Origin: CAWKMN01 sp963850765
Lineage (GTDB): Bacteria > Chloroflexota > Anaerolineae > Aggregatilineales > Aggregatilineaceae
Assembly (NCBI GenBank): GCA_963850765.1
Contig: CAWKMN010000009.1
Span: forward strand, 496,001-560,000
Direction of reading: 5' to 3'
DNA: 64,000 nt
Of the stretch, positions 36,924-46,420 are shown one piece after another (within the stretch, counting starts at the first letter, position 1; each line of letters opens with the position of its first letter). Below the pieces are notes generated by a model. The model did no database searches. It worked only from the letters and a program-made list of their open reading frames with translations, and was not told the origin of the DNA. Both the position numbers and the translations under genes were made by a program.

Positions 36924-37966
36924 TTAGCGGTTAGCTCCCCGCACCACCTTGCTGCCCAGCCGGTAGACCGGATACAGCACCGGACGATAGACACGATCCC
37001 ACGCGCCGGCGCTGCGGACGACCGTCCCGCCCCAACCGCGCTTAAAACGGTACACGCCCCACAGCCCCTCGTCGCGCTGCTCGAACTGCGCTTCGAGGGT
37101 GGCGGGGTCTTCATCCGGCACGCCGACCATATCATAGAATCTCCGCGCCGTGCGCTTTGGCCCACTGGATGCCGGCCCACTGCACCCCATAGGACGCCAT
37201 GCGCTGCCGCTCGCGGTCGGACGATGCGCCGTACAGATACCACGCGGTCCGTCCCAACTGGAACACCATGATCCCGGCGAGATCCTGGCCGGCGTAACGG
37301 GCTATCAGCAGGGCGGCGCGCCCCTGGTGGGACAAACAAATCATAGGCGCGCTCGTAATAGGCCGGGCTGTGGACGCCAAAATCGCCCCGGCTGCCGGTT
37401 TCGGCCAGCAGGGCGTTAAAGCTCGCGACATCCGCGCGCGTGCCCTCGCGGATCTCGACCTCGCCTTTGATGCTCTTGCGGATATTGCGGCGCGTGCCCT
37501 GGTTCATGCGCGCCAGGATCGCCTCGTCGTCGCCGCGAATGTCGAGCACCACGGTGCGCGGCGGCTGGACGGTCTGATCGCTGCGCCGGAATCCGAACGC
37601 CGCGAAATCGACGTGATCCAGGTCATTGCCCGGTTCGATCTTGAGGAGAATTGCGCCGTGCTGCCGCGCCGTCTGGTCGATGGCGGCCCGCAGTTCGCGC
37701 ACCTGGGCGGGGTCGCTCCAATCCACGAGCGGACCATACGGCGCATAGGCCAGCCAGCCGAGCCGCAGCGGAAGCCGCCGCAGCAAGATCTGCACGCCGG
37801 CGACGATCTCCCCGCCGGGAGCGGCCAGCGCGATCCGTACCGGCTGCCAGCCAAACGCCGCTTTGAGGTCGCCCCAGGCGCTCAGCTGCAGCAGATGGGC
37901 GCGCGGATGGGCACTTACGAAGGCGTCCCACGCTTCAGCAGCGGGAACGATAGATTGAAGCGTCAT
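36924..37966 (-). CDS. FemAB/FemX-type peptidoglycan aminoacyltransferase, copy 2 (frameshifted)
   Basis: About 347 residues: MTLQSIVPAAEAWDAFVSAH, HLLQLSAWGDLKAAFGWQPV, LGWLAYAPYGPLVDWSD, ARMNQGTRRNIRKSIKGEVE, AGIMVFQLGRTAWYLYGASS, RFYDMVGVPDEDPATLEAQF and WGVYRFKRGWGGTVVRSAGA. Frame changes near 37330 and 37155. It shares its motif order with copy 1 at 33.2-34.3 kb but is clearly diverged, so the two probably add different bridge residues or act in sequence. The stop codon lies in a TAACCGCTAACC tract. Confidence 0.88.
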
Positions 37967-37972
37967 CCCCAC

Positions 37973-38415
37973 AGAATTTCCACCCCATGTAACGGGATTA
38001 TGCCGCGATTATAGCGTGACGCCGGAATGTGCATCAAAAAAGGGCGTGGTACGCTGTGCCGCACGCTTTCAGGGCGCTTAATGTGATCTCATGCTAGACG
38101 CTGGCCTCACCCCCTAAATCCCCCTCTCCAACCGAGTTAGAGAGGGGGACGCGACCCTGTGGGTCGATCGGCGTTTGTTCCCGCCATCGTTTGGCTTGGC
38201 CGGGAGGTGAGGCCGTTTTGATGCGTTGGCCCTGGCGTATTGATGCAGATTAAGATTTAAACCGGATACGCCATCCCGGTTTACCCCTATCCCCGTCCGA
38301 CCTTCGGTCGGCACCCCTTCTCCCCGCACGCGGAGAAAGGGGAGCAGTCCAAGTCCCTCTCCGTTTACGGGGAGGGATTTAGGGAGGGGTTAATTAGCAG
38401 AGTGTACAGCAAGCG
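37973..38415. repeat. repeat-filled intergenic region
   Basis: Two large C-rich blocks: 38103-38215 (CCTCACCCCCTAAATCCCCC ... GGGAGGTGAGGC) and 38277-38391 (GTTTACCCCTATCCCCGTCC ... GGGGAGGGATTTAGGGAGGG). No gene or clear promoter. Confidence 0.75.
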
Positions 38416-39537
38416 CTAGGGCAGCGTGTAGACCCACACGTTGCGCGCCTCACATTTGGCGGTGGATCCCGCGCCGCGCAGACCCACACCCCACGACCCG
38501 GCGCGATCTTCAACCTCGGCCTTCTCGAACGCCAGTTGGCCGTTCACGAACAGCGTCAGTTCGCCGTCCACGACGATCAGGGTGAACACATGGCGATCGT
38601 TGAGATCCTTATCGTCCACGTCCAGCGATTCACCCGCGACGTCACCATCGTTGTTCACGTCGATGTAGAACAGGTAATTTTCGTTCGCCAGCCCCACGTT
38701 ACCAAAGGCCGAGGTGCTGTTGCCGCTCCAGACCACATGGTAGCCGAGGGTGCATTCTTCATACTCGGCGGCGTTGCTGGACGTATATTGCAGTTCGCCA
38801 GACATGACAAAGTTGCGGAAGTTCTTATCTCGCGCCAGCGGCGTGTAGAAATTGCCGAAGCCCTCGAACCAGGCGTAATCTTCAATGAACAGGAGTGATC
38901 CGCCGGACCCGATCAGATCCAGGCCACGCAGTTCTTCGATCACGTCCCCGTATTCAGCGTCATAGTTGTCCAGTTCCATGCTGCTCAGCAGGCCGCCGCT
39001 GCTACTGCTGCTGCTCCCACCCACGAGCGCCACGGATTCGGTCATGGCCAGAGCGGTGGCGGCGTCGGAGTCGGGCACTTCCTTTTCGCCCTCGTTGCCG
39101 ACCGCGTCGGTCGCGCTCAGCGAGCCGTCACTCAGCGTGAAGACGGTGAAGGTGCCAGGATACCCCTCGTTAATATAGGTCGCGACCGCTGCCGGAGCGC
39201 CGTTGACCTCGATCTCACGCACCCGGCCGACCTCGTCGCCCTCTTCTTCCCACATCGCGGTGATGCCGTCCAGCATCTCGGCCGGATCGTCGGTGCCCCA
39301 GTCCCAGCCTTCCACGACGGCCGGGGGATAGATGAACACGGTGGTCGTGTCGTTCCAGATCGTGGCGACGCCGTCTTTGTCAACTTCAAAGTCCCAGGTG
39401 CTGGGGTAGTCGAAGGTGAAGGTGCCATCGTCGGAGACATACGTTTCGTCCAACTTATCCTGCGCCAGCGCCATCGGTACGGCCAGCATCAGCACGACGA
39501 CCATCATGAGAGCCAGCAGGCCACGGTTTCGCATCAT
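38416..39537 (-). CDS. secreted protein with LamG/DUF1080-like C-terminal domain
   Basis: A 373-residue exported protein. Start is ATG at 39537 with AGGAGG seven bases upstream; signal peptide MMRNRGLLALMMVVVLMLAV ending ALAQ. The N-terminal half (YVSDDGTFTFDYPSTWDFEV; NGAPAAVATYINEGYPGTFT) looks like a PsbP/DUF1795-type fold. After a Ser-rich linker (GGSSSSSSGGLLSS) the C-terminal half (NFRNFVMSGELQYTSSN; DRHVFTLIVVDGELTLFVNG) resembles a concanavalin-like LamG/DUF1080 domain with an NNDGD acidic loop. The secA beside the window start would be part of its export route. Ligand unknown. Confidence 0.75.
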   Translation of the reverse strand: MMRNRGLLALMMVVVLMLAVPMALAQDKLDETYVSDDGTFTFDYPSTWDFEVDKDGVATIWNDTTTVFIYPPAVVEGWDWGTDDPAEMLDGITAMWEEEGDEVGRVREIEVNGAPAAVATYINEGYPGTFTVFTLSDGSLSATDAVGNEGEKEVPDSDAATALAMTESVALVGGSSSSSSGGLLSSMELDNYDAEYGDVIEELRGLDLIGSGGSLLFIEDYAWFEGFGNFYTPLARDKNFRNFVMSGELQYTSSNAAEYEECTLGYHVVWSGNSTSAFGNVGLANENYLFYIDVNNDGDVAGESLDVDDKDLNDRHVFTLIVVDGELTLFVNGQLAFEKAEVEDRAGSWGVGLRGAGSTAKCEARNVWVYTLP

Positions 39538-39717
39538 GTAATTCCCTCCTGTGGGATGCGCGTCAAGGATAGGGTGATTATATGAGGCATGCAGCCGCCG
39601 AACAACTGGACGCGGGACCTCGGGATGGGGCCGGGCTTTGCGAGCGAGGGGCAAAAATGGTATGCTGAATTGCTGGCCTTAATAGAATTGCTATCTAAAA
39701 CCTTGACGGAGAACGCC

Positions 39718-40143
39718 ATGACGACCCGGATTGCTGCCCGCGTGGATAACCGTCTGAACCAGCATGATGTGACGCTTTCGACCAATGGCATCGAAAGCCG
39801 TCTGACCATCCCGCCCACGTCCACCGGGTACGGGTCCAGCGCGAACGGGGGCGAACTGCTGTTTCTGGCGCTGGCAACCTGTTACTGCAACGATCTGTAC
39901 CGCGAAGCCGCCCGCCGGAATATCACCGTTAAGCGCGTTCAGGTGGAGGTCACGGGCGATTTCCAGCCGGAACCGGGCAGCATGGCCGAAAATGTGATGT
40001 ATCACGTCAGCGTCGAGGCCGAAGCGACCGAAAAGGAGATCCTCGATCTGATCCACCACACGGACACGGTGGCCGAGATCCAGAATACGCTGCGCGGCGG
40101 GGCTTCGGTCCGGCTGGAGCAGATTACGGGTATTTCGGTGTAG
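39718..40143 (+). CDS. OsmC-family protein
   Basis: A 141-residue OsmC/Ohr-fold protein. ATG at 39718 has GGAG six bases upstream. Motifs: GYGSSANGGELLFLALATCY, then CNDLYREAARRNITVKRVQV and the C-terminal strand GGASVRLEQITGISV. It has the CYC cysteine pair at the usual N-terminal catalytic position but no clear second catalytic Cys in the C-terminal half, so peroxidase activity is uncertain. Confidence 0.85.
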   Translation: MTTRIAARVDNRLNQHDVTLSTNGIESRLTIPPTSTGYGSSANGGELLFLALATCYCNDLYREAARRNITVKRVQVEVTGDFQPEPGSMAENVMYHVSVEAEATEKEILDLIHHTDTVAEIQNTLRGGASVRLEQITGISV

Positions 40144-40146
40144 GGG

Positions 40147-40287
40147 GAGCCCCTCCCTAATCCTCCACATGGCGGATAGGGACTCATCGTTGGCATGTTT
40201 TCCCTCTCGCACCGTGGGAGGGGGCAGGGGCTATTCCGGGCGACCCACTGGGTCGCCCCTACGCAACATGGATCGCCGCCATGGTGT
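40147..40287. repeat. C-rich block and GTAG palindrome
   Basis: A degenerate C-rich block (40147-40225), then GGGCGACCCACTGGGTCGCC followed by CCTAC (40237-40262), a reverse GTAG palindrome with a different stem (GCGACCC). Confidence 0.65.
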
Positions 40288-40965
40288 TTAGCTCGTCGTG
40301 ATGTAGCGCTTCAGCGAGCCGGCCAGATTGCTGAGCGGCATGGTTTGCAGCCAGACCTTGCCCGGCCCGGTGACGGTCGCCAGGAACAGCCCTTCGCCGC
40401 CGCCGATCCAGTTCATGACGCCCTTCACCATCTCGATGTCATACTCGCAGGTGGGTTCGTACATGGCGATGTGGCCGGGATCGACCCGGAGCTTTTCCCC
40501 CGCCGCCAGGTCGACCATCTGCACTTCGCCGGCGATCTCGACAAAGGCGAGGCCGGGTCCGGTCAGCTTTTGCAGGATGAACCCCTCACCGCCGAACAAG
40601 CCCGCACCGAGCTTCTTGCGGAAGTGCATGGCGAGATCGACGGATTCCTCTGCGCACATAAACGCGTCTTTCTGGCAGATCATGCTGAAGCCCGCCTTCA
40701 GGTTCAGCGGGATCACCTTGCCGGGACTTTCGGGCGTGAAGGTGATCATACCCTGTGGGATTTGGCAGGTGTAAGTCGTCAGAAACAGGCTCTCGCCGGA
40801 GAGCATCCGGCCGAGCGCCTTGCCGATGCCACCCTTGCCGCTGGTCTTCATGTCGATGCCGTCGGTCATCCATGCCATGCCGCCCAACTCGGTGTAGAGC
40901 GATTCGCCCTGCGCCAGGGTGATTTCGAGCGCCTGCATGACGGTGCCGTGAATTTTGTATTCCAT
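40288..40965 (-). CDS. AIM24/TIGR00266-family protein, copy 1
   Basis: A 225-residue beta-sandwich protein of the AIM24 family. MEYKIHGTVMQALEITLAQG is followed by MAWMTDGIDMKTSGKGGIGK, LFGGEGFILQKLTGPGLAFV and GPGKVWLQTMPLSNLAGSLK, with Gly-rich turns typical of the family. Function in bacteria is unknown; members are soluble and often occur in tandem. The neighbour at 41159-41893 is about 80% identical by eye, so this is a tandem duplication. Confidence 0.85.
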   Translation of the reverse strand: MEYKIHGTVMQALEITLAQGESLYTELGGMAWMTDGIDMKTSGKGGIGKALGRMLSGESLFLTTYTCQIPQGMITFTPESPGKVIPLNLKAGFSMICQKDAFMCAEESVDLAMHFRKKLGAGLFGGEGFILQKLTGPGLAFVEIAGEVQMVDLAAGEKLRVDPGHIAMYEPTCEYDIEMVKGVMNWIGGGEGLFLATVTGPGKVWLQTMPLSNLAGSLKRYITTS

Positions 40966-40989
40966 GGTTTATCCTCCTCAGAAGGTATC

Positions 40990-41158
40990 CAAGTACGCTG
41001 GTTATGAGTTTTAGTTGAGTTTTGAGAGCCTCACCCCCCGGCCCCCTCTCCACACTGTGGAGAGGGAGAGATGCGTCTCAAGTCCCCTCTCCATCCCATG
41101 GAGAGGGAATTTAGGGGTGAGGCTCGACTTACTACTCATGAACTCACTGACTTAAAAC
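40990..41158. repeat. repeats between the two AIM24 genes
   Basis: GAGTTTTAGTTGAGTTTTGA tract (41004-41025), C-rich double block (41029-41124) and an ACTCATGAACTCACTGACTT tract (41135-41157) ending at the next stop. Confidence 0.65.
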
Positions 41159-41893
41159 TTACGTCAACCCATCCAGCACGTCGCCGGCCAGATTGATGAT
41201 CCCTTTTTTGCTGCCGCCGCTCCCGCCCAGTGAAGGGCCGAGCTTGCGGGCCAGATTGCTGAGCGGCATGGTTTGCAGCCAGACCTTGCCCGGCCCGGTG
41301 ACGGTCGCCAGGAACAGCCCCTCACCGCCGCCGATCCAGTTCATGACGCCTTTGATCATCTGGATGTCATACTCGCAGGTAGGCTCGTACATGGCGATGT
41401 GGCCGGGATCGATCTTCAGCTTTTCGCCGGGCCCAAGCTCGTACATCATCACCTCGCCGATGATTTCCACAAAGGCGAGGCCGGGGCCGGTCAGCTTTTG
41501 CAGAATGAACCCCTCGCCGCCGAACAGACCCGCGCCGAGCTTGCGGCGGAAGTGCATGGCGAGCTCGACGGATTCCTCCGCGCACATGAAGGCGTCTTTC
41601 TGGCAGATCATGCTGAAACCCGCCTTCAGGTTCAGCGGCAGCACTTTGCCCAACGATTTAGGGGTAAAGGTAATCGCTCCCTGCGGACGGCGGCTGGTGT
41701 AGGTTGTGAGGAACAGGCTTTCGCCGGCGAGCATCCGGCCGAGCGCCTTGCCGATGCCGCCCTTGCCGCTGGTTTTCATGTCGATGCCATCGGTCATCCA
41801 CGCCATGCCGCCCGACTCGGTATAGACCGATTCGCCCTGCGCCAGCGTGATTTCGAGGGATTGCATGACGGTGCCGTTGATTTTGTAGTCCAT
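41159..41893 (-). CDS. AIM24/TIGR00266-family protein, copy 2
   Basis: A 244-residue tandem paralog of the 40288-40965 gene: MDYKINGTVMQSLEITLAQG, MAWMTDGIDMKTSGKGGIGK, GEKLKIDPGHIAMYEPTCEY and LQTMPLSNLARKLGPSLGGS. It has a longer Gly/Ser-rich C-terminus (GGSGGSKKGIINLAGDVLDG) that copy 1 lacks. ATG at 41893; in-frame sequence upstream is not conserved. The gene order suggests upstream copy 2 and downstream copy 1 on one strand, separated by repeats. Confidence 0.85.
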   Translation of the reverse strand: MDYKINGTVMQSLEITLAQGESVYTESGGMAWMTDGIDMKTSGKGGIGKALGRMLAGESLFLTTYTSRRPQGAITFTPKSLGKVLPLNLKAGFSMICQKDAFMCAEESVELAMHFRRKLGAGLFGGEGFILQKLTGPGLAFVEIIGEVMMYELGPGEKLKIDPGHIAMYEPTCEYDIQMIKGVMNWIGGGEGLFLATVTGPGKVWLQTMPLSNLARKLGPSLGGSGGSKKGIINLAGDVLDGLT

Positions 41894-42009
41894 GCGCGAT
41901 CGCTCCTGCAAAAAGCCGCCCGCCTGTGTTGGGGCAGGCAGGAGGCGGCTTGTCGTTTCACACGACTTTAGTCTAGCACAATTTATCGGCAAAAAGAACT
42001 GGCGGGCCA

Positions 42010-43579
42010 CTATCCCCCAAACGTCACCGGCGTGAGCGTATCGGCGGCGAAATCGAGGATGTACGCGGAGCCGTCCGCCATCTCGATCAGGCCCCGGTCG
42101 CCCAGCGCGAAGGGGCGTGCCCGCACGGGCGCGATCCCGGTGGACGCTACCGAACTGTTGAGCGGCGTCCAGTCCCCCGTGCGCGCGTTTTGCAGCACGA
42201 AGTCGCCCCGGATGGTGATCCACCAGTACACCTTGTCGCCCTGGATCGAGTGGACGGCGAGGCGGTTGGGCGGCGGCATCGTATCCGGCATCAGCACGGG
42301 CGTGGTGAAGCTGCGATCGTTGAGATCAAACAGCATGACCTCCGCCTGATGCATATCACCCGCGCCGCCGTTCACCACCATGACGCGCGTGCCGCTGTCG
42401 TTCCACGGAAAGCCGAGCGATTGGCGCGAATCCGACAGGTAGACCGCGCCGCCCGGCAGCCAGACCTCCTGCCGATCGGTGCCGTCGGGGCGTGCGGTGA
42501 AGAGATGCGCCGAGGTGGCACCGTCCGCGCCGGACAGCAGGCGGAAGAAGTTGATCCGCTCGCCGCCGCTCGACCACGCGATATGCCGCCCTTCGCCCAG
42601 GACATACAACTGGCCGCTGTCCAGGTTGGCGACGTACAGATGGAAGCGGTAGCAGTCCTGGCGGTTGCAGGCGTAGCGATAGGCCGCCACGAACGCCACG
42701 TATTTTTCGTTGGGCGACCACACCACCTCATCCAGCGAGACATTCCACTCGGTCGGCTCGCCGCCCTTGTAGACGTCCACCGATTCCGGCACCGATCCAT
42801 GCTGCGGGAAGGGGAACAACACCGTTTCCATCGTGCTGCCGTTGATGCTGACTGTGCTGATTCCGGCGCGTTCGGGCACCACGTTATCGCAGCGCGGCAT
42901 CCGTAGATGCTCGTGCCGGACCAGCACCAGCCGGTTGCCAATCGGGCGATGGGTAGAAATCGTATTCCAGCGCGGGGAGCGGCAGTTGCAGCGCCGCCTC
43001 AAGCGTGGCCGCGTTCCCCAGATCCGTGCCGGTCAGCTTGTCCGGGCACTGCTGGCGCAGCGTGTCGAGCGCCTGCCCCAGCCAGTCGATCTCGACCTGC
43101 TGCCATGCGGTCTGCGGGGTGTCCGCGCGGGGCGTGATCGTGAACCGCCCAACCAGATCGCCAATGCCATCGGGTGTGACAAAGTAATGCAGTAACTCCG
43201 ATCCATCACCCTGGCGATGATAGACATGCAGCCCTTCCGTATACGGCTCCATGAAGTATTCGGTGCCGCTGCTGCCCTCGGCGGCAAATCCGATCGTGCC
43301 GTTGGGTAGCTGAAGCTGCCACCACACGAAGCCAAACGCGCAGGTCGGGCCTTCGGTCACGCGCGCGACGGTGCCATAGGCCATCTGCGCGACCTCGGTC
43401 GATCCGGCCGCGCCGGTGGCCGCGCGATCCTTCAGGCTCAGCCCGTAGGCCGCGATCACCCGCGCCGCGCCGCCCGCCGTCAGCCGGGGCGCGACCAGCC
43501 CCTCACACGGATTCTGCGCGCGGGCCGGATCGACGCCCGGCAGCATCCCCAGGCTCAGCGCGGCGGCGGCGAGAATCAC
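42010..43579 (-). CDS. secreted beta-propeller-like protein with SH3-like N-terminus (frameshifted)
   Basis: About 520 residues after repair of one frameshift near 42945. The N-terminus (GTG start at 43579) is a signal peptide, MILAAAALSLGMLPGVDPAR, followed by an SH3b-like domain (AQMAYGTVARVTEGPTCAFG; WWQLQLPNGTIGFAAEGSSG). The second part has TolB/WD40-like blades: WSPNEKYVAFVAAYRYACNR, YVANLDSGQLYVLGEGRHIA, RQSLGFPWNDSGTRVMVVNG, VYWWITIRGDFVLQNARTGD. Two halves of similar proteins are also seen at 60.5-62.6 kb, so it may belong to a lineage-specific exported family. The true start could be a nearby ATG if the upstream sequence has an indel. Confidence 0.75.
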
Positions 43580-43974
43580 GAATCATCGTGAATGATAAAT
43601 GCGCGTCGGACAATACATTTTCGTCCCTCCGAAGTGTAACGCCCCTCCGCTAACCCGTCCCCGGCCAAGCCAGGGAGGGCGAAATTCGCCGTCAAGTCCC
43701 CCCTCTCCATCACATGGAGAGGGGATACAGGGGGTGAGGCTATTCAATCATATCCTCCCCGCGCGCCGGAGTCACGCACGGCTGTTCAGCGCCCGCATGA
43801 CGTCTGCCACACGCTCGCGTGATGCGGCGCGCACGCGCGTGCGCGTGGATAAACCACCATTCGCCCCGCCAATTTGTGCTAAATGTCAGGAGCATTCCTG
43901 TGGATCGGTTGGTATAATCGGGACGATCCCAACAGTTTTGATTCAAAACCTGATTCTGAACGGAGGAGTCTTAT
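43580..43974. repeat. intergenic region with C-rich block and pfp promoter
   Basis: C-rich double block at 43643-43739 (CCCCTCCGCTAACCCGTCCC ... GGATACAGGGGGTGAGGC). The remainder up to the pfp start has no gene I can support. Confidence 0.65.
43913..43918 (+). promoter_or_regulatory. candidate -10 (TATAAT) for pfp
   Basis: Perfect TATAAT 57 bases before the pfp ATG, which itself has GGAGGAG upstream. No consensus -35. Confidence 0.45.
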
Positions 43975-45153
43975 ATGTTACGCATTGGTGTGCTCACGGG
44001 TGGGGGTGATGTTCCGGGCCTGAATCCGTGCATCAAACAAATTGTGTACCGCGCCGAAGACGCCGGCCACGAGATCTACGGCATCCGCCGTGGGTGGGCG
44101 GGCCTGCTGGAATACGATCTGAACGAGAAGGACGAAAAGAAGCTCGAACACTGGGTGTGGAAGCTCGACAAGCAGCGCGTCCGCACGGTGGATCGCACCG
44201 GCGGCACGTTCCTGCACACGTCGCGCACGAACCCCAGCCACGTGCAGCCCCAGAACGTCCCCGAAAACCTGCAGGGGATGGATGTGCCCCGTCACAAGGA
44301 CAAGCGCGATCGCGAAGTGCTCGACTATACCGAGCACGTCCTGCGCGTGCTGGACCGGCTGGGCCTCGACATCCTGATCCCCATCGGCGGCGACGATACC
44401 CTGAGCTATGGCGAGCGTCTGCACCGCGAAGGCTTCAAGGTCGTGGCGATCCCCAAGACGATGGATAACGACGTCTACGGCACGGACTACTGCATCGGCT
44501 TCAGCACGGCCGTCACGCGCTCGGTCGAGTTTATCCACAACCTGCGCACCAGTGCCGGCTCGCACGAGCGTATCGCCGTCGTGGAACTGTTCGGGCGCAA
44601 TTCTGGCGAAACCTCGCTGATCGCGGCCTACCTGGCGGGCGTGGATCGCGCCATTATCTCGGAGGTGCCGTTCAACGCGCACAACCTGGCCGATCTGCTG
44701 GTGGCCGACAAGAAGACGAACCCCAGCAACTACGCCATGCTGACCATTTCGGAAGGCGCGCGCCTGGAAGAAGGCGAGATCATCCAGACGGGCGAAGCCG
44801 ACGCCTACGGGCATCAGAAGCTGGGCGGCATCGGCGAGATCACCGGCGATCTGCTCAAAGACCTGACCGGGCAGAATATCATCTACCAGCAGGTGGCCTA
44901 CCTGATGCGCTCTGGCGCGCCGGATTCGCTGGATCTGATGGTCGCGGCCAACTACGCGCAGATGGCGATGAGCCTCGTGGAGCAGGGCCGGTTTGGCCGG
45001 ATGGTCGCTTTGCAGCGCGGCCTGTACACGGACATCAACATGAGCACCATCAGTCAGGGTGTGAAGCGCGTGAATGTCGCGGAACTCTACGACGTGGAGC
45101 AGTACCGTCCGAAGGTGCGTCACGTCTTCGGCATGCCGATGTTCCTGATGTAG
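43975..45153 (+). CDS. pfp: PPi-type 6-phosphofructokinase
   Basis: An intact 392-residue PFK that phosphorylates fructose 6-phosphate in glycolysis. Motifs: LTGGGDVPGLNPCIKQIVYR, IPIGGDDTLSYGERLHREGF, AIPKTMDNDVYGTDYCIGFS and ELFGRNSGETSLIAAYLAGV. ATP-type PFKs have GGDGS and PGTIDND; here Asp follows GGD and Lys replaces Gly in PKTMDND. Both are hallmarks of pyrophosphate-dependent enzymes, so PPi is the likely phosphoryl donor and the reaction is reversible. ATG with GGAGGAG is convincing. The gene is monocistronic and ends in a terminator. Confidence 0.92.
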   Translation: MLRIGVLTGGGDVPGLNPCIKQIVYRAEDAGHEIYGIRRGWAGLLEYDLNEKDEKKLEHWVWKLDKQRVRTVDRTGGTFLHTSRTNPSHVQPQNVPENLQGMDVPRHKDKRDREVLDYTEHVLRVLDRLGLDILIPIGGDDTLSYGERLHREGFKVVAIPKTMDNDVYGTDYCIGFSTAVTRSVEFIHNLRTSAGSHERIAVVELFGRNSGETSLIAAYLAGVDRAIISEVPFNAHNLADLLVADKKTNPSNYAMLTISEGARLEEGEIIQTGEADAYGHQKLGGIGEITGDLLKDLTGQNIIYQQVAYLMRSGAPDSLDLMVAANYAQMAMSLVEQGRFGRMVALQRGLYTDINMSTISQGVKRVNVAELYDVEQYRPKVRHVFGMPMFLM

Positions 45154-45164
45154 ACGACATCGGG

Positions 45165-45235
45165 GACGATAGCCGCGGGTTAAAACCGGAAGCCCGCTAA
45201 AGGGGCTGATAGAAGTCCCTTTAGCGGACTTTTTT
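45165..45235 (-). terminator. pfp terminator overlapping a degenerate REP-like copy
   Basis: CCGCTAAAGGG (45194-45204) and CCCTTTAGCGG (45217-45227) form a perfect 11-bp stem followed by six T on the plus strand, so this works as a plus-strand terminator for pfp. The same stretch read in reverse (CCTTTAGCGGGCTTCCGG) matches the hairpin A-linker part of the two-hairpin element. Confidence 0.75.
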
Positions 45236-45294
45236 GATCAATAACCAGACCGTTTATGCCGTTTAAGAATTAAAGCGGGATACGCCGTCATGTT

Positions 45295-45390
45295 TACCCC
45301 TATCCCCACCCCCTTTCCCCGCACGCGGAGAAAGGGGAGCACGCGGGAAGTCCCTCTCCGTTTACGGGGAGGGATTTAGGGAGGGGTCAA
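45295..45390. repeat. C-rich hairpin block
   Basis: GTTTACCCCTATCCCCACCC ... GGGATTTAGGGAGGGGTCAA, the same type as 38277-38391 and 47455-47563. Confidence 0.7.
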
Positions 45391-45448
45391 CGGCGCGATA
45401 GACCCTGAATAATTTCTTAAAACGCATTAACGTCCGGCGTCGGGCTAC

Positions 45449-45838
45449 CTACTCCGGCAAATGCGGGAGGCGCGTCGGTCCGTCGTACTGTCGGACGTAC
45501 ATCGAGCCAAGCTGTTCCGCCCACCACGCCTGAAAGACGTCGTTGCTGATGTCGAAGATAAAACTGCCGCGCACGTGGCAGTCCACACACATGGCGGCCA
45601 GTTCGCTGAGACCCTGCCCGGCGCGGTTGATATGCGCCATGACACGCAGGGATCCGCCGCACTCGGGGCAGTGGGTTTCGGTCACATATTCGTACTGGCA
45701 GTTCACATCCTGCGCCACGATATAGCCGTCGTCGGTCCACCAGAACAGGTGCTCATCCCGCCGGGGATTATGGCCGATGGTTGAGCTTTCCGGCGTGTCC
45801 GTGTGCTGCGATGATCGGGACTTGCGTAAGATGGGCAT
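45449..45838 (-). CDS. zinc-ribbon-like hypothetical protein
   Basis: A 129-residue protein. The central part has two CxxC knuckles, CPECGGSLRV and CVDCHVRGSF, spaced as in a zinc ribbon, with a preceding YIVAQDVNCQYEYVTETH. N-terminus is polar and basic (MPILRKSRSSQHTDTPESST). It probably binds zinc; DNA, RNA or protein partner unknown. It lies just downstream of the YbaK gene. Confidence 0.65.
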   Translation of the reverse strand: MPILRKSRSSQHTDTPESSTIGHNPRRDEHLFWWTDDGYIVAQDVNCQYEYVTETHCPECGGSLRVMAHINRAGQGLSELAAMCVDCHVRGSFIFDISNDVFQAWWAEQLGSMYVRQYDGPTRLPHLPE

Positions 45839-45888
45839 AGAGACTCCGACTCCGTGTGCGGGACTAGACGCTGCGTAAGCTGTAGAAC

Positions 45889-46404
45889 CTATTCGGCGTC
45901 GCTCAACTCGCCGGATGACGCGCCCGGCTCGCTGACAGATACGACCTTCGCGTTCAGGACGCGCACCAGATCATCGACCTTAACCTTCAGATTGACGCCG
46001 CGCTGCCCCGCGTTGACGAGGATCGCGTCGTGCGCTTTGGCCGACTCGTCCAGATAAACGCCCCAGCGTTTGTGCGTCAGCGCCAGCGCGCCGATCCCGC
46101 CGGTCTTCAGCCCGGTCGCGGCCTCGGCCCCGCGCTTGGTCGTCATGATCGCTTTTTTCTCCCCGATGGACCGCGCGAACTTCTTCATGTCGAGCGTGTG
46201 ATCGGACGGGATCATGACCAGGGTGTGCTCGCCACCCTTGATCTGGACGATCAGAGTCTTAAACACCTGCGACGGCGGAAGGCCCATCGCCTGGGCCGCG
46301 CCGACGCCATCTGTAATTTTTTCGTCGTAGCTGTGGACTTCGTATTCGACCTTCTGGGCTTCCAGAAAGCGCATCGAGTTCAGCTTCTTGACCTCTTCAC
46401 TCAT
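45889..46404 (-). CDS. ybaK: YbaK/EbsC-type Cys-tRNA(Pro) deacylase
   Basis: A 171-residue trans-editing enzyme of the YbaK/ProX superfamily that clears mischarged Cys-tRNA(Pro). ATG at 46404 (MSEEVKKLNSMRFLEAQKVE) has GGAAA upstream; the printed frame extends further only by chance. Motifs: GLPPSQVFKTLIVQIKGGEH (Lys of the substrate pocket), MIPSDHTLDMKKFARSIGEK and GLKTGGIGALALTHKRWGVY. Normal length and intact. Confidence 0.9.
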   Translation of the reverse strand: MSEEVKKLNSMRFLEAQKVEYEVHSYDEKITDGVGAAQAMGLPPSQVFKTLIVQIKGGEHTLVMIPSDHTLDMKKFARSIGEKKAIMTTKRGAEAATGLKTGGIGALALTHKRWGVYLDESAKAHDAILVNAGQRGVNLKVKVDDLVRVLNAKVVSVSEPGASSGELSDAE

Positions 46405-46420
46405 AGGGTTTCCTTCTTCT

